Part shown: positions 1 through 8,097 of the stretch, piece after piece
How the letters are laid out: every line of letters starts with the position of its first letter
How positions within the stretch are numbered: the stretch's first letter is position 1
NCBI GenBank assembly: GCA_020073565.1
Contig: JAIQEY010000028.1
Location: forward strand, 1 to 64,000
Length of the DNA stretch: 64,000 nt
Source: Terriglobia bacterium
GTDB lineage: Bacteria; Acidobacteriota; Terriglobia; Terriglobales; Acidobacteriaceae
Reading direction: 5' to 3'
Notes under the pieces: generated by a model
Databases searched by the model: none
What the model was told of the DNA's origin: nothing
Seen by the model: only the letters and a program-made list of their open reading frames with translations
Translations under genes and position numbers: made by a program

Positions 1-374
1 GTGCGCACCGCCGTCCGAATCTCCGGCATCAGCAGCCCGCGCTCGCCCGCCATCTGGAGAATCTCCCCCAGCGGGACTTCCAGGTTTTTCTGAATGTCGT
101 TGCCGAGCGCCTTCAGGGGAGAAATATAGAGAACTTCAGTCCGGTCGCGCAGTTCGCCCGCCAGCGCCTTTACCACCAGTCGATCAATGCAAGCGAGGAA
201 AGCGGCCAGCGTCTTGCCGGACCCAGTGGGAGCCGAGATCAGGGTAGTGTGCCCGGCAAGAATGTGCGGCCATCCCTGCTCCTGCGGTTCAGTCGGAGTT
301 CCAAAGCGCGAGACGAACCACTCCCGCACCAGTGGATGAGCCCAGGCAAGGGAGGGGAGCACTGCGGACGGCAT
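1..374 (-). CDS. Lhr-like DEAD/DEAH-box helicase, N-terminus only
   Basis: Reading leftward from the ATG at 374, the frame stays open to the window edge (about 124 codons). It holds a Q-motif-like FGTPTEPQEQGW, Walker A (motif I) APTGSGKT near residue 50, and motif Ia as LYISPLKALGNDIQ. This combination is typical of large Lhr-type ATP-dependent superfamily 2 helicases, which unwind DNA or RNA-DNA hybrids in repair. The rest of the protein (DEAD box, winged helix, Lhr core) lies outside the window. The family is clear from the motifs, but the exact subgroup cannot be told from this fragment. Confidence 0.85.
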   Translation of the reverse strand, partial: MPSAVLPSLAWAHPLVREWFVSRFGTPTEPQEQGWPHILAGHTTLISAPTGSGKTLAAFLACIDRLVVKALAGELRDRTEVLYISPLKALGNDIQKNLEVPLGEILQMAGERGLLMPEIRTAVR

Positions 375-502
375 TCTGGCATTCTAGCCGGAATTGCCAG
401 TTTCGTAAAATCTTCGCCTTGGAACGCTCCCGACACATGTTGATGGAGCCAACGAGGTCCCAGGGAGTCAGGGTTGTTGGTGCAATGGCGGTTTATCAAT
501 AG

Positions 503-1101
503 TCACGCTCGGTGGGCTGCGAATCGCCGTTTCCCCGCTGCGCTGGCCTGCTCCTGCCATCGTTGAACGTTCACGCCCTTCACGAGGAGCCATAGCATCA
601 GTGATGCTTCCGCGAGGAAGCCGAGGGCCTTAAGGTACGTGGACAGATGGTTTGCGAGCGGTGGCAGAAAGGTCAGCCAACCAAAACCGGCTAGCGCCAT
701 CAGCACGCCCAGAATTCGAGGCAGGAAGGTTGACCTGAAAATGAGGTAGCCGATCAGGAGGCAATAGGGCCCGAAAAATACCAGGGTGCTGATTCTGTTG
801 GGAGCGAGATTAAAGAGGCTCAGAACATCCTTGGCGCATCCCACGAGGCTGAAGAACGCCGCGAGCAGAGAGAGGCTCCTGTTCACCGGCTTAAACTGTA
901 ATAGAAGAGCAGCGTCACAGCGATGTAGAAAGCGTACGCGATGAGGTTGACGGCGTCGTATACAACCAGCCGGCTCCGGCCAACGAAGACCTCGGCGGAT
1001 ACTGCCGTCAGAAAGTAAAGCAAATAAACGACACCGGTAATCCTGGCCCTGGGACGCGGCGACGCTTCTGTCATCCGTTCCGTCAATACAGCTGTGCTCA
1101 T
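503..1101 (-). pseudogene. DUF4386 membrane protein gene, frameshifted and internally shortened
   Basis: Two leftward frames abut with an ATGA-type overlap at 883-886. The upstream piece (883-1101) encodes an N-terminus with RITGVVYLLYFLTA and ends ...LLFYYSLSR-stop. The downstream piece (503-886) begins MNRSLSLLAAFF. Adding one base in the TTTAAGCCGG stretch near 890 restores ...YYSLKPVNRSLSLLAAFF, which is how this multi-pass membrane family normally reads. From memory of the family (about 220-240 residues) two internal segments also seem missing, after RSRLVV and after SLFNLAP. That makes decay likelier than a sequencing error. Function is unknown. Confidence 0.7.
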
Positions 1102-1411
1102 ACTCGTTTTTCCGATAACTTTGCTCGTCAGTCAGCCTCCAGCCGCGACTATGTTAGCCACGGCGAACTCGGAAGTCTCTTCAATAGGGCACATTTCCTC
1201 AGATGCGCGGTCCCTGACAGGGTGAGAGATTTCTGTTGAAAGCAGCGATTACACTCCGTCGAAAGTCGCAAGTAACCCATTTGGAATCAATGAACCTTAG
1301 CTACGCGCTTTCATCCCTATGGGTGGGCCGCAGGCCCATGGCAAACTCACCACTAGATCGCTAACCGCGCTGACGGTTTCTGTCTAACGCCATTTCCAGT
1401 GCAATCTGCCC
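1102..1411. other. Intergenic, no gene recognised
   Basis: No convincing coding frame. It contains a small inverted repeat (GGGCC-gca-GGCCC) near 1324-1336, just beyond the 3' end of the leftward GH13 gene, which could form a weak hairpin. There is no T-run to make it a clear terminator. The right half of the promoter for the DUF4386 remnant would also lie here. Confidence 0.4.
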
Positions 1412-2770
1412 TTACCGCACCCTGCGGTAAATCCGAAAATCCCAAGCGCCAAGTACAAGTGCCGGCAGCGTGACTCGCCTCCGCGCAACTTCGTCGCGGC
1501 CCGGGGTTTCGTCGACATACTCGCCGTCGGGAGCACCGGCCACTCCGGCATACGGCCGATTCGAAAGATTGATGGCCACAAAGTATTCCTCTCCGGCACT
1601 GCGACGGAAATACGTCAGGATGCGGTCCGGCGCTCCGTTCTCTACCCACTCAGTCTCGCCCTGCTGCAGCGCAGGATGAGCCCGCCGGAGCGCGATGAGC
1701 TGTTTGTAGAACGGCAGAAAGTTCGCACGGCGTTCAGAGATCGCCCAGAAGACCGGCAGCTTCTCAAACAGGGCCGGCGCGAAGGACTCAGTGGTGTCGC
1801 CCACTTCCATCCCGTTGTACAGCATAGGCACGCCGTCCATGGTAAAGACCAGCGCGCTCGCAGCCAGCGCGCCGCGCTCTCCAAAACGCGCAATGGCGCG
1901 CTTCTCGTCGTGGTCATCGGAGAAGCGCATCTCGAGCGCCCCCTTTGGGAAGCGTTCGCGTTCCGCCGACCACTTGGAAGGGATCGTCAGGGCAGGGGAG
2001 CCGTTTTCAGCCACATCGGTCAGCGTGCTGTGGAAGGGCCACGCGTAGTCGAGATCAAACGCTTTTACCAGCAACTCCGGCTTATTGGCCTCGGCGAGCA
2101 TGACGATATCGGGCTTGATCTTCGTCAGTTCAACGCGGGCGTTTTCCCAGAAGTCGGTCGGGACGTCGCCGGCCACATCGCAACGGAACCCGTCGAGGTC
2201 GAAGTCCCTGAGCCAGTACTTCAGCATGTCCGTCATGTAAATGCGCAGTTGCGGATTGTGGTAGTCGAGTCCAGCCACATCGGTCCAGTCAGGATCGGGC
2301 GGAATAATGTTGCCCTGCGCGCCCTTCTTATAGAACTCCGGATGCTTCATCAGAACGCTATCCCACGCCGTGTGGTTCGCCACAATATCAATAATGACTT
2401 TGAGCCCGCGTTTGTGCGCCTCGCTGACCAGGTGCTTGAGATCGTCCTTCGTCCCATACGACGGATTGATGCCGTAGTAATCCTGCACGGCATAAGCGCT
2501 GCCGATGCTGCCTTTCTTCTTCGCCTGACCGACCGGGTGGATCGGCATGAGCCAGACAATCGTGACGCCGAGGTCATGAAGAAAGTCAAGGCGCTGCTCG
2601 ATGCCGCGGAAGTCGCCGCTAGCAGAAAAAGTTCTCGGGTTGACTTCATAGATCACGCCGGATTTGATCCAGTCAGCGACCGGGTGAGCCGCCGGCGGAG
2701 CGGCGAACAGAGGCAGGACAAGAATGAAGATCAAAACGACAATTGCAAAACGGCGTGCGGTCGTCCTCAC
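1412..2770 (-). CDS. Secreted GH13 alpha-amylase-family enzyme
   Basis: 452 residues starting at GTG (2770), with AGGAGG seven bases upstream. Residues 1-24 form a signal peptide, so the enzyme is exported. The (beta/alpha)8 barrel shows the GH13 regions: region I DIVANHT (128-134), region II DGFRCDVAG with the nucleophile D198, region III MLAEA with the acid/base E227, and region IV SDDHD with H287-D288. A short C-terminal beta domain follows, ending ...GAWDFRIYRR. The family hydrolyses or transfers alpha-glucosidic bonds in starch, glycogen or maltodextrins. The exact specificity (alpha-amylase, cyclomaltodextrinase or other) cannot be decided. It is a single gene with a palindromic repeat directly upstream. 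Confidence 0.88.
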   Translation of the reverse strand: MRTTARRFAIVVLIFILVLPLFAAPPAAHPVADWIKSGVIYEVNPRTFSASGDFRGIEQRLDFLHDLGVTIVWLMPIHPVGQAKKKGSIGSAYAVQDYYGINPSYGTKDDLKHLVSEAHKRGLKVIIDIVANHTAWDSVLMKHPEFYKKGAQGNIIPPDPDWTDVAGLDYHNPQLRIYMTDMLKYWLRDFDLDGFRCDVAGDVPTDFWENARVELTKIKPDIVMLAEANKPELLVKAFDLDYAWPFHSTLTDVAENGSPALTIPSKWSAERERFPKGALEMRFSDDHDEKRAIARFGERGALAASALVFTMDGVPMLYNGMEVGDTTESFAPALFEKLPVFWAISERRANFLPFYKQLIALRRAHPALQQGETEWVENGAPDRILTYFRRSAGEEYFVAINLSNRPYAGVAGAPDGEYVDETPGRDEVARRRVTLPALVLGAWDFRIYRRVR

Positions 2771-2787
2771 GAAGAACCTCCTGGTTT

Positions 2788-2813
2788 GTGTGGCGCGGAC
2801 ATTCTTGTCCGCG
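2788..2813 (-). repeat. Short palindromic repeat, AGAA-loop family
   Basis: On the minus strand it reads CGCGGACA-AGAA-TGTCCGCG followed by CCACAC: a perfect 8-bp stem with a tetraloop. Related copies lie near 10957, 14330, 14616, 18654, 19899, 33627 and 39338. A partial second copy (GTGTCCGCGCCA) lies near 2850. It sits between the divergent GH13 and kdsC genes. Confidence 0.75.
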
Positions 2814-2969
2814 TGTCTGAAGTGCCCGGAACGCTAGGCCGAAAAAAGTGTCCGCGCCAAACAACAGCCGAAGTCTACACTCTTCCGTGGCAAACAACGC
2901 GACGCGCTTCGGCTGCCCTGCCCGATGCCGAGTGCGGATAGCCGACCGCTGAATGCTAGAATCTCGGCA

Positions 2970-3608
2970 ATGTCCAAACTCCGCGCGAAGAAAATCAAGC
3001 TCATCCTCTTCGACGTTGACGGTGTCCTCACCGACGGCAAAATCTGGATCTTTCCCGCGCCCTCCGGGACCCAGCAGACTGTGCTCGAACAATCGGCGAC
3101 TGCGGGTGCCCCGTCCAAGCTTCGCTTGGGCGGGCACGCTGAGGACGTCGGTCTCCAAACCACCAGCCTAATCGAAGCCAAAGGCTTTCATGCCCACGAC
3201 GGCACCGCCATTTCTCTGGCACGGCTGGCCGGCATCAAGACCGGCCTCATCACGAAACGCATTTCTGAAACCGTGGCTCTGCGCGCGCGTGACTTGAAGA
3301 TCGATCACGTGTATCAGGGAAAGCAGGACAAGCTAACCGTCTTTCGCCAGATCCTCGAGAAAGCGGGAATCACCGCCGACGAGGCTGCCTTTGTAGGAGA
3401 CGATGTGATCGACCTGCCCGTGATGCGCAATTGTGGCTTCGCCGTGGCCGTGAAGAACGCGCGCCCAGAAGTGAAAGCTGAAGCTCACTGGGTAACGTCG
3501 CACGCCGGCGGCGACGGCGCCGCACGCGACGCCGTCGAGTACATCCTCAAAGCCCAAGGGAAATGGAAGAAGGCAGTCGACGAGTACACCGCGGAGCGTG
3601 GCGGCTAG
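2970..3608 (+). CDS. kdsC: 3-deoxy-D-manno-octulosonate 8-phosphate phosphatase (KdsC)
   Basis: 212 residues, HAD superfamily. It removes phosphate from Kdo-8-phosphate, the step between KdsA and KdsB in making Kdo for lipid A and LPS. Motif I is FDVDGVLTDG (D15 and D17), motif II is the T in GLITKR, and motif III is FVGDDVIDLPVMRNCGFAVAV. ATG 2970 is chosen because the KdsC family starts only a few residues before motif I; an upstream extension to 2925 has no support. Between the HAD core and EAKGFHAHDG there are about 30 extra residues compared with typical KdsC, and part of them (46-56, GAPSKLRLGGH) is encoded by a palindromic repeat. The fold should tolerate this in the exposed cap region. 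Confidence 0.88.
   Translation: MSKLRAKKIKLILFDVDGVLTDGKIWIFPAPSGTQQTVLEQSATAGAPSKLRLGGHAEDVGLQTTSLIEAKGFHAHDGTAISLARLAGIKTGLITKRISETVALRARDLKIDHVYQGKQDKLTVFRQILEKAGITADEAAFVGDDVIDLPVMRNCGFAVAVKNARPEVKAEAHWVTSHAGGDGAARDAVEYILKAQGKWKKAVDEYTAERGG
3104..3136 (+). repeat. Palindromic repeat inserted in frame in kdsC
   Basis: GGGTGCCCCGTCCAAG, then loop CTTCG, then CTTGGGCGGGC, giving a stem of about 10 bp with one G-T pair. The same head and arms occur in the secreted-protein gene at 23557-23588 in the same translation frame, with a different loop (ATCGC). The GGTGCCCC head is also shared with intergenic hairpins at 14270, 14401, 27159 and 27559. Confidence 0.75.
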
Positions 3609-3677
3609 ACCGCAACTGGAATATGCAAGGGGAGTTCTCCGCTAGCCAGACATCAGCTCACTAGCAGGGCTAACGGC

Positions 3678-3729
3678 TAACCCGCCGGCCGCTGCTTGGG
3701 GCGTGCTCGGGTTAGCGGCCGGCGGGTTT
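3678..3729. terminator. Probable bidirectional terminator hairpin
   Basis: A 15-of-16 inverted repeat (TAACCCGCCGGCCGCT at 3678-3693 against 3714-3729) with a 20-base loop lies between the convergent ends of kdsC and the TPR gene. Short T-rich stretches follow (TTTACTGTTCTCCTT). Its position suggests a shared transcription stop. Confidence 0.6.
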
Positions 3730-3864
3730 ACTGTTCTCCTTACTCACCCTGTTGTTTTCAGGAGTAATTACCCGCTAGAACCCACGTTTTCTCGGAAAGT
3801 TTCGGGTGGTCGCCAATTTTATAGCAAGGTCTGTTAAGGCATGTATTATCAATCTCGTACGGAC

Positions 3865-4671
3865 TCACTCCTGGATCGCCGGGGTTTTAGCGGCCATCAG
3901 TTCGCTGAACCTGGGATCTTTGCGAAGCTCGGTGAATTCATTGTCCTTATACACGTCCTTGATGTCCTTATACCCTTCCTCCATCGCTTTCTTCAGGTAG
4001 TGCAGGGAACGCTCGGCGACTCCCATCTTCGCGTAGAGCTTGGCGAGTACGTAGTCGTAGCGGGCCCGGTCCTCCGGCGAGGGCAGCTGCGCCATCACGC
4101 CGGCGCGCGACGTGCGCTCGAAAATGTCCGGATCGATTTCCATCGCCTTGGAATAGTCCAGCGAGGCCTTATCGAACTCTCTCTTCCCGAAATAAGCGGC
4201 GCCTCGATTACTGTAATAAGAGCCAGCATCGTCCTTGAGCGCGATGGCTTTCTCGTACTGCTTGATGGCTTTGTTGTAGTTTCTTGCCTGGTAGTAAATC
4301 ACGCCCAGATTGTTATAGGCATCGGCGTGTTTGCGATCGCTCTTGATGCAGCGCTCGAAGCTCTTTCTCGCCTCTTTATAGCGTTGCAGCATCAACTGGC
4401 AGATTCCCATCTTGTTGAGCAGGGCGGCGTTGTTCGGAGATTTCTTCAGCGCAGCTTCGTAGTAATCCACCGCATCAAGGAAATTCTTCTCCACCCGAAG
4501 CTGGTCGCCACTGCTTTCGAGTTGCTCAGCGGAAGCCCCCAGAGCGGGCGGCTCGGCCCGGTGTAGTGGGGGAGGACCCACCTGCAACTGCTCGGTGTTC
4601 TGAGCGGACGCGGGAAGAACGGAGAGAGCCACAAGGAGAACAAGCAAAGTCAGACGATAGCGGGAAAGCAT
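3865..4671 (-). CDS. Secreted TPR-repeat protein
   Basis: 268 residues. ATG 4671 is preferred over the one nine bases upstream because GGGAGGTGG lies five bases before it. Residues 1-24 are a signal peptide ending ASAQ. After a short proline-rich stretch come about four tetratricopeptide repeats, recognisable from KKSPNNAALLNKMGICQL, KSDRKHADAYNNLGVIYY, ALKDDAGSYYSNRGAAYF and EIDPDIFERTSRAGVMA. TPR scaffolds bind partner proteins, here presumably in the periplasm. It lies downstream of the penicillin-binding protein gene on the same strand, separated by a repeat-rich spacer. Specific function unknown. Confidence 0.85.
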   Translation of the reverse strand: MLSRYRLTLLVLLVALSVLPASAQNTEQLQVGPPPLHRAEPPALGASAEQLESSGDQLRVEKNFLDAVDYYEAALKKSPNNAALLNKMGICQLMLQRYKEARKSFERCIKSDRKHADAYNNLGVIYYQARNYNKAIKQYEKAIALKDDAGSYYSNRGAAYFGKREFDKASLDYSKAMEIDPDIFERTSRAGVMAQLPSPEDRARYDYVLAKLYAKMGVAERSLHYLKKAMEEGYKDIKDVYKDNEFTELRKDPRFSELMAAKTPAIQE

Positions 4672-4689
4672 GAGAACCACCTCCCGGAA

Positions 4690-4799
4690 GAGCCAGGTTT
4701 CAAGGTTTCAAAGAGCAAGGGCAAACGAAACCCCAGGTTCACAGCCGACCTTGAAACTTTGAAACCCTGAAACTTTGAACCCTTGAACTTGAAACCTGC
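4690..4799. repeat. Word-like repeat tract (TTTCAAG / CTTGAAAC)
   Basis: The spacer between the penicillin-binding protein and TPR genes consists mostly of variations on GGTTTCAAGG and CCTTGAAACTTTGAAACC. The left part is roughly the reverse complement of the right part. Comparable low-complexity, word-like tracts occur at 10427, 14361, 14645, 46459 and 48205. Confidence 0.6.
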
Positions 4800-4801
4800 T
4801 T

Positions 4802-7393
4802 TTACTGCGGAGCCTTGTCCGCCCCAGTCTTAGACGGCGGTCGCGTGTTTTTGTCATGGGAACCGCTATCTCCCTTGAACACGTCGGCAATTTTGCCAAA
4901 AAGGCCCTTCTTTTTCCTGGCTTCTTCCTCGGATTGGACACCGCCCGGCGCCGTTGGGTTCCCGCTCGCAGTCGGCGGGGGCAGCGCTTTTTCCGAGTTT
5001 CCTCCAAAGATGCGAGAGAAGAATCCGCTGACGCCGCCCGACTGGTCGCAAGTATCGTGCGGTTCCGTGCCGGCGATGAAGGCAATCGTGTAAGTATCCG
5101 GACAGGAAGGCGTTGCCAGCCGGTTGGTGACCTTGTCGAGTTGCACGTCCACCACGCCCTCGGGCTGGCTGAAGTCTCTGACGTCGGAGTAGGCGGGCAG
5201 CGCCACGGCCCTCTTCATGAACTCGCCCCAAATGGGCCCCGCCGTCTGTGCTCCGCTCAGCCGCAAGTCGCTGTAGTCGTCGTATCCCACCCAGACGATG
5301 CAGAGCAGGTTCGAGGTATAGCCCGCGAACCATCCGTCATGCGAACTGCCCGTCTTACCGGCCGCGGGCGCGTTGAAGCCCCGGCCCCGCACGGCGTTAA
5401 AGGCCGTGCCGAAGTTCACCACACCCTGCAGCATGTCGGTCATGACGAAGGCCACACGGGGATCCAGCACCTGTTTCTTTTCCGTTCCGAAATTAGTGAT
5501 GATGTCGCCCTTCGAGTTCCGCACCGAATTCACGAACACCGGCGAAAGCCGGACTCCGCCATTCGCAAAAGAAGTGTAGGCCGACGTCATGTCCACCGGA
5601 GTGGCGTCATACGCGCCCAGCGCCATCGCTGGTGTCGCTTTCACCGACCCAATGCCCGCCGACCGCGCCAGGTCCGCCACCTTGTCGTAGCCAACTTCTT
5701 CCGCCACCTTCACCGTCGCGTTGTTGAGTGAGAGCGCCAACGCATAACGTAGCGTGACGTCGCCGTGATACTCCTCTTTGTAATTGCGCGGTTCGTAGAT
5801 CTGATCGCCGTAAGAAAAAGTCGAAGGCTGATCGGACACCATGGACGCCGGCGTGATCACCGTCGGCGAGCCGTCGATCGCCGTATTCATCGCAGCGGCA
5901 TACACAAAAGGTTTGAAAATCGATCCCGTCGGCCGCTTGGCGAGCGCGTGGTTCAACTGGCTCATGCCGTAGTTGCGCCCGCCCACCAAAGCTTTGATTT
6001 CACCAGTGTGCGGGTCCATCGCTACCAGCGCGACCTGTGCCTGCGGGCCGGGAGCAACCGTGGTCTCGTACTTGTTTTTCCCAACCTTCGTCCTCTTCGT
6101 GCGCATCTTGGTGACTTGATCGTCCACCAGCTTGATGCCGGCCTCCACCGCCTGCGCCGCGGCTCGCTGCAGTTCGGGATCGAGCGTCGTGTAGATGCGG
6201 TACGACTGCTCATTGACTTCGCGTTCGTTCAGCTTGCTGGTGATGGTGTCGCGTACCATGTCCACGAAGTACGGAGCGTCGCTGGCTTCTACGTTCGGCG
6301 GAGCGAGCTTCAGCGGTGTCGCTTTTGCTTTATCAGCCTGCTCGCGCGTGATGGCGTGCGTCTCCACCATCGATTCCAGCACGGTGTTGCGCCGCTCCAG
6401 CGCGCGCTCGGGATGGCGATACGGAGAAAGAGCACTCGGCGCCTGGATCAACCCGGCCAGCAGCGCGGCTTCCGGCACCGTAATGTCTTTCAAGTCTTTG
6501 TTGAAGTAGGAGTGCGAGCCCTCCGCAAATCCGGAAATTGTGAATGATCCGCGCTGCCCCAGATCCACGCGGTTGGCGTAGAACTCGAAAATCTGTTGCT
6601 TTGAAAATTTCTGCTCCAACTCCACCGCGATCAGCATCTCGATCAGCTTGCGCTTCAATGTCTTCTCTGGGCTCAAAAAGAAAGCGCGCGAGAGCTGCAT
6701 TGTGATCGTCGATCCGCCCTGCTGATGCCGCTGATGCGTGAAGTCAATCCAGGCAGCTTGCACCAGCCGGAGGTAGTTGACCCCCGAGTGTTGGAAGAAC
6801 CGGCGGTCTTCAATCGAAGTGACCGCTTCCACTAGGATCTTCGGGATGTCGTCGTACTTGACCAACTGGCGCTTGGAGCGTTGCTCGACGTCAAACAGCG
6901 CAGTCACTAATTGAGGTTCGAGTTCATAGGCTGCCAGCTCTCCCGCAGAACGGCTGCTGATGGCGGTAACCTCGCCGCCCGATACCATGATGGTGGCCGC
7001 CTCTTGGCTGTGGTACGACTCCGGCCCAGGCAGAACTTCGATCGAGCCAGCTCGCAGACGGTAGCTCCCCATCGGAGACTCGCCGTCTTTTTGGGAGTAT
7101 CCGGCGCGCTGCAACTCGGCAGCGAGTCCCGCGCTAGTAACCTTTGCCCCGACTTTCACCACCCGCGGGGTCGCGTAAATTTTTGCCGAGCTCGCGAACA
7201 CCGGCCCTCGGAAGCGCTGCTCGATGATCCGGTCGTACTTTACATACCAGTAGGCAAAAACGCCCATTACCACCAGCGCCGCGCACAGAAACCCCAGCAG
7301 CGCAAACCGAACAATCGGATCGCGACCGCGAGGCTGGCCCTTCCTGCCCTGAGGGGCGCTTCGACCCGTCGGGATTTTGAGCTTGATGGTCAC
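4802..7393 (-). CDS. Class A penicillin-binding protein (PBP1-type)
   Basis: 863 residues from GTG 7393. A basic cytoplasmic tail is followed by one membrane segment (about 29-50), so the bulk is periplasmic. A UB2H-like region (about 70-150) precedes the GT51 glycosyltransferase, which has EDRRFFQHSG (catalytic Glu near 195) and GGSTITMQL. The transpeptidase domain has all three motifs: SIFK in RPTGSIFKPFVY (near 489), SLN in LSLNNATV, and KTGSS (near 679). The enzyme polymerises and crosslinks peptidoglycan. The UB2H-like region favours a PBP1b-type protein. The Ala/Pro-rich, Lys-rich tail is low in complexity. It is transcribed leftward towards the TPR gene. Confidence 0.92.
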   Translation of the reverse strand: MTIKLKIPTGRSAPQGRKGQPRGRDPIVRFALLGFLCAALVVMGVFAYWYVKYDRIIEQRFRGPVFASSAKIYATPRVVKVGAKVTSAGLAAELQRAGYSQKDGESPMGSYRLRAGSIEVLPGPESYHSQEAATIMVSGGEVTAISSRSAGELAAYELEPQLVTALFDVEQRSKRQLVKYDDIPKILVEAVTSIEDRRFFQHSGVNYLRLVQAAWIDFTHQRHQQGGSTITMQLSRAFFLSPEKTLKRKLIEMLIAVELEQKFSKQQIFEFYANRVDLGQRGSFTISGFAEGSHSYFNKDLKDITVPEAALLAGLIQAPSALSPYRHPERALERRNTVLESMVETHAITREQADKAKATPLKLAPPNVEASDAPYFVDMVRDTITSKLNEREVNEQSYRIYTTLDPELQRAAAQAVEAGIKLVDDQVTKMRTKRTKVGKNKYETTVAPGPQAQVALVAMDPHTGEIKALVGGRNYGMSQLNHALAKRPTGSIFKPFVYAAAMNTAIDGSPTVITPASMVSDQPSTFSYGDQIYEPRNYKEEYHGDVTLRYALALSLNNATVKVAEEVGYDKVADLARSAGIGSVKATPAMALGAYDATPVDMTSAYTSFANGGVRLSPVFVNSVRNSKGDIITNFGTEKKQVLDPRVAFVMTDMLQGVVNFGTAFNAVRGRGFNAPAAGKTGSSHDGWFAGYTSNLLCIVWVGYDDYSDLRLSGAQTAGPIWGEFMKRAVALPAYSDVRDFSQPEGVVDVQLDKVTNRLATPSCPDTYTIAFIAGTEPHDTCDQSGGVSGFFSRIFGGNSEKALPPPTASGNPTAPGGVQSEEEARKKKGLFGKIADVFKGDSGSHDKNTRPPSKTGADKAPQ

Positions 7394-7716
7394 GGGGCGG
7401 CTCTAAACGATACTCCAGAGCAATTCTCAGCCCGAACCTGAGCTTGGATGGACGGGGGAGATCGCAGGTTGATTTTAAACCAGAAGCAACCACCCGCGGT
7501 CGGTGGGCTGTGTCAAGCCATGAACAGTCTGTGTCAGATGCGAGCTCCCTAAAAGCGTAGCGCCAACGTCCCGGCGGCGCTCTAGCATGCCGCCCTGCGC
7601 GAAAACGTAGCGCCAGCGCCTCGCCGGCTGTCGTGGTGGCGCCCCGCCCCCACCTGCGCGGAAGAATAGCAGATCAAAACGAAGCAGAGCGAAGAGCTAG
7701 AAGCCAGAAGCTGCTT
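7394..7716. other. Intergenic with GTAGCGCC repeats
   Basis: No gene seen. Two direct copies of a GTAGCGCC-a/g-CG unit followed by a CCGGC core occur near 7555 and 7608. The same kind of unit appears inverted near 24337-24358 (GCCGGCG-AGA-CGCCGGC-GCTACC). The promoter of the penicillin-binding protein should lie at the left end. Confidence 0.5.
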
Positions 7717-8073
7717 CTAGAACACGCCCTTGTTCTTCGAGGAAGGATGAAATTCAACGCTCGTCGAGTAGCCGGGCAGATCGATGGATACGGTGTAGTC
7801 GGCTTCGATAGTGAGGCTTCCGTTCCCGTTCATGCCCGTACGGGACACGTGCACCTGCTTGGCGGTCAGGTCGATATCGTAATCATGCGCGTGCTTGATC
7901 ACCGCATCCCGGATATCGTCCTCCGAGCGGGTGCTGTAGGTGGAGTGCAGTGCTTCTTCCTTAATGAAATCCTCGAACTCATAGTTCGAGAAATACACCG
8001 GGATGGTCTTGATGCCCAGAAAGGCCACCACCAAGATCACGCCCAAGCCGAGAATCAGTTTGAAAGTCGCCAT
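7717..8073 (-). CDS. Small membrane-anchored protein, DUF4845-like
   Basis: 118 residues from ATG 8073. One hydrophobic segment (about 5-22) sits at the N-terminus. The rest is a small soluble alpha/beta domain with YFSNYEFEDFIKEEA and a strand-rich C-terminus (VHVSRTGMNGNGSLTIEADYTVSIDLPG). Length and layout resemble the DUF4845 family of single-pass proteins, but I am not certain of the match. The gene follows proS by only 24 bases and is probably cotranscribed. No function can be proposed. Confidence 0.7.
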   Translation of the reverse strand: MATFKLILGLGVILVVAFLGIKTIPVYFSNYEFEDFIKEEALHSTYSTRSEDDIRDAVIKHAHDYDIDLTAKQVHVSRTGMNGNGSLTIEADYTVSIDLPGYSTSVEFHPSSKNKGVF

Positions 8074-8097
8074 AACGTTCCGCTGCCAGTGGACTCT

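Noticed and set aside
1676..2941. 421-codon rightward ORF opposite the GH13 gene
   Set aside because: Antisense shadow of a clear GH13 gene with all catalytic motifs; no coding pattern of its own and no ribosome site.
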